DNA from: Pseudisothecium myosuroides
Lineage: Eukaryota > Streptophyta > Bryopsida > Hypnales > Lembophyllaceae
Direction: 5' to 3'
Assembly: GCA_951799445.1 (NCBI GenBank)
Contig: OX637287.1
Span: 1,488,001 to 1,552,000 of the forward strand
Length of the DNA: 64,000 nt
The number at the start of each line of letters is the position of its first letter. Position 1 is the first letter of the stretch. A program made the translations under genes and the position numbers. This document shows positions 61,371-64,000 of the stretch, piece by piece. The notes under the pieces are model-generated. The model was not told the DNA's origin. It made no database searches and saw only the letters and a program-made list of their open reading frames with translations.

Positions 61371-63862
61371 TAAATTAGGCCCGGTTTATACTTGGGGCCG
61401 GATTGAAGGCCGGCCGGAACTCTCCAAGTTTGAACCAATAGGAGCATTCAATTCCTTCAAATCCGACCCAAGGGCTTTATACTTGGGGCCGGATGGAACT
61501 ACAACTCATCCTATGTGTCACCTTAGGTGGCATGGTTTTGGCGCCAAACCATCCGGCCCCAAGGAAGAAATCGGGACGAGGTTTTGGGTTGCCCGAACTC
61601 CCATCTAGGGTCGGATTGGGCTCCTCCGTTGGATGATACAAATCTCCACCGTCTATTAATGCAAGGTCATTTATTTTAATTTTTTTGTTACATGCTTTTT
61701 ATTTTTGTTCACATGAAACTTCCTCCCATCTGCATTCCTGAAATTTTGGGGCTTTGCTGTCAATTCCAGGCTTGCTCAAGTTAGCAAGCCATACAGGTAC
61801 AACATTATGTCAACAAGTATTATGTCAAGCATATAAGTTATGCAAGCAAATTATCATTTTGTTATTTAAGTTCAGTTCAGTTAAGGTTTAACTTAAGTTA
61901 TCATTCTTGTTTACCAATACTGTTTATTATTTTATAGAACGGAGTTGATTTGTTTTTGGAGAACGGAGTTGATTATTTATTTTATTTTATGTTATTTTAT
62001 TTTGACTTTGATTTGGGTTTTGACTTTGAGTACCACATTTTAACTAGTGTAAATTAAAAACAAGGAATTCAAGCAATAAGGCCACTTTCTAACAGGGAAT
62101 TCAAAATAATACATAATCTATGTTTGCTTGGTTTATTCATGTGATTATTTTCAAACCCGTATAGTGACAAGTCCAAAATTATTTTATTGCAAGAAGAAAA
62201 ATGAAAAGTTTCAACAAAAGTAAAAAAATTCACTTTTCCATTTGAAAATTGAAAATAGGAAAAATAGGAGTAGAAAGGAAAAGTTAAAAAAAAAAAATCT
62301 CTTTTCTATTTTTGAAGTAGAATAAATAGGAAGAAGAAGGAAAAAAGGAAAAATAAATAAACAATTTTTTTTTTTTTTTTTCAAATAGGAAAGAAAGGAA
62401 GAGAAAAAAAAAACATGCATGTTTTTATAATTTTTTTTAATTGAGCATTGAAAAAATCTAAGAACACATAATTGGAGATTGGGCCCTAGAATCCGGCCCA
62501 AGGGCTTTACATTATCGCAGGACATTAAATCGTCCTATCCTTTGTGGGCCCCAAGGTGAACTGTACATGTCAGGCCAATGGGACCCGGTCGAGATCGCGG
62601 GTCCCAGGGCACAGCTGCAGGACCATGCCCCCCGACGGAACTGCAGGACCGTAATACAATTTTATTGTTCTTCGGGTCCTGCACAGAACAGACATGACGA
62701 CAATTTTAGGATTTTAGGCGGCGGTTTTTAGGGTTTAGGGCGGCGGATTAGGGGATAGGATGGCAAGTTAGTATTTAGGGTGGGTTTTTTTTTACGTTCT
62801 GCATAATTGAGTCCTACTACATATCCCACATGGATTGTTGTATCTCCTACCACTCCTCATGTATATAAAGAACTTGTCTTTTCAATTCTAAATGCAACTC
62901 ATAAATGGTTTTTGAAGAAAAGTAAAAAGACTGTCAAAATAACTATTTAATGTCTTGTGAAAAGACTTTCAAAATGACTATTTAATGTCCTGTAAAGCAA
63001 TCTAACAACATCAACAAAACTTTTTTAACTTGTACAAAAACAAGATTTGTATGTGGCACAATTGAGACAACATTTTTCAAAGTTCTTGTAGAATGTATAA
63101 GCAGCAGGACTCCACCAAATAAATTTTTTGATAACTCTAAAATAGTTGAAGTGTTTTTTCTGTGCAAGACGTGTAAAACATTGAAATTGCCGTGAAGAAT
63201 AAGGTTAGGAGACAAACGTGGGTGAAAAATGTTGTTTCAATTGTGCCACATACAAATCTTGTTTTTGTACAAGTTAAAAAAGTTTTGTTGATGTTGTCTT
63301 GCTTTACAAGACATTATATAGTCATTTTGAAAGTCTTTTTACCTTTCTTCAAAAACAATTTATGAGTTGCATTTAGAATTGAAAAGACAAATTCTTTATA
63401 TACATGAGGAGTGGTAGAAGATACAACAATCCATGTGGGATATGTAGTAGGACTCAATTATGCAGGACGTAAAAAAAAACCCACCCTAAACACTAACTTG
63501 CCATCCTATCCCCTAATCCGCCGCCCTAAACCCTAAAAACCGCCGCCCTAAACTCTAAAAACCGCCGCCTAAAACCCTAAAATCACTGTCAAGTTTGTTC
63601 TGTGTAGGACCCGAAGAACAATAAAATTGTATTGCAGTCCTGCAGTTCCGTCGGGGGGCATGGTCCTGCAGCTGTGCCCTGAGACCCGTGATCTCGACCG
63701 GGTCCCATTGGCCTGACATGTACGGTTCACCTTAGGGCCCACAAAAGATGGGACGATTTAACGTCCTGCTACATTATCTGGGGTCAGATGGAAGAATTGG
63801 GGCCGGATTGAGGGTCGGATTGAAGGCAAATCCGACCCAGGCCCAATATAAAGCCGGCCTAA
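61371..63862. mobile_element. TIR element (TTAGGCC ends), possibly PIF/Harbinger-like, carrying a nested foldback
   Basis: The left end is TTAGGCCCGGTTTATACTTG and the right end is the complement of TTAGGCCGGCTTTATATTGG. The flanks suggest a TAA duplication: the pre-insertion site was CTCTTAAGGCT, judged from copy 1. Without the nested element it is about 1.23 kb. An internal GGGCTTTATACTTGGGGCCG near 61468 repeats the terminal motif. A/T-rich low complexity at 62210-62430. No transposase. Confidence 0.7.
62517..63769. mobile_element. Mutator-like foldback element with 9-bp target duplication
   Basis: The termini GCAGGACATTAAATCG and CGATTTAACGTCCTGC begin inverted arms of about 560 bp (62517 to about 63079, and about 63222-63769). 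TACATTATC is duplicated on both sides (62508-62516, 63770-63778). Very long TIRs plus a 9-bp duplication are the signature of Mutator-like elements. The arms contain telomere-like TTTAGGGTTTAGGG tracts. No coding sequence. Confidence 0.88.
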
Positions 63863-64000
63863 GGCTCTGTATTCATATCTGGGAGGGAGGGGAGAGGGGA
63901 CCACTGAACTGGCTGTTAACTGGCACTTCATTTTATTTTTGTTGGCAACCAATACCTCCTCGGCAATGTCTGCTCCGATTGACTGCGTGACGGAGGTGTC

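Larger units (their letters stand above)
57466..64000. repeat. Segmental duplication, copy 2 (runs off the window)
   Basis: Aligns with 39011-47640 but lacks that copy's TTAA elements, its hAT-like element and its 166-bp MITE. Carries instead the composite insertion at 61371-63862. Offset at the left border 18,455 bp. Confidence 0.92.

Overview
This window looks like nuclear DNA of a land plant, most likely a non-seed lineage (bryophyte, lycophyte or fern). It is very AT-rich and repeat-dominated, with GC-richer exons, GT-AG introns of about 130-750 bp, and protein families typical of plants: a LURP-one protein, a bHLH with the [10 protein letters not shown] basic region, a plastid-type thioredoxin-like protein and a plant aldo-keto reductase. 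The lineage is inferred, not proven.

Four multi-exon genes can be assembled with intact reading frames: a LURP-one-related gene (8780-11450, +, 4 exons, 306 aa), a bHLH transcription factor (21008-23598, +, 3 exons, 472 aa), a chloroplast thioredoxin-like gene (37052-38527, -, 3 exons, 236 aa) and an aldo-keto reductase (48325-50229, -, 5 exons, 348 aa). A broken nicotinate phosphoribosyltransferase fragment lies at 54751-56461. A short cysteine-rich, Dof-like ORF occurs twice (46012-46392 intact, 60852-61234 frameshifted). The genes are unrelated housekeeping, regulatory and stress-type genes and show no sign of acting as one pathway.

The rest is mostly transposons. The dominant class is a set of about 0.6-1 kb elements that begin TTAACCCC and end GGGGTTAA, each flanked by the tetranucleotide TTAA. 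I count about 15 well-supported copies plus several partial ones, with a related family of about 230 bp. TTAA target duplication and CCC/GGG termini are hallmarks of the piggyBac superfamily. No copy here encodes a transposase, so these would be non-autonomous.

The key evidence is a segmental duplication: 39011 to about 47640 matches 57466 to 64000 (the window end). Comparing the two copies gives empty and occupied sites for seven insertions: four TTAA elements, one hAT-like element with an 8-bp duplication, one small element with a 4-5-bp duplication, and one composite element that itself carries a Mutator-like foldback with a 9-bp duplication. The layout fits a tandem duplication with an 18.45-kb unit, which predicts a second aldo-keto reductase gene just beyond the window.

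Other repeats include a 5'-truncated LINE with a 13-bp target duplication, pogo/Emigrant-like MITEs, a TA-flanked mariner-like MITE carrying a nested TTAA element, a 1.4-kb inverted array of about 176-bp units, large foldback elements, a tRNA-like SINE head and several dispersed families.
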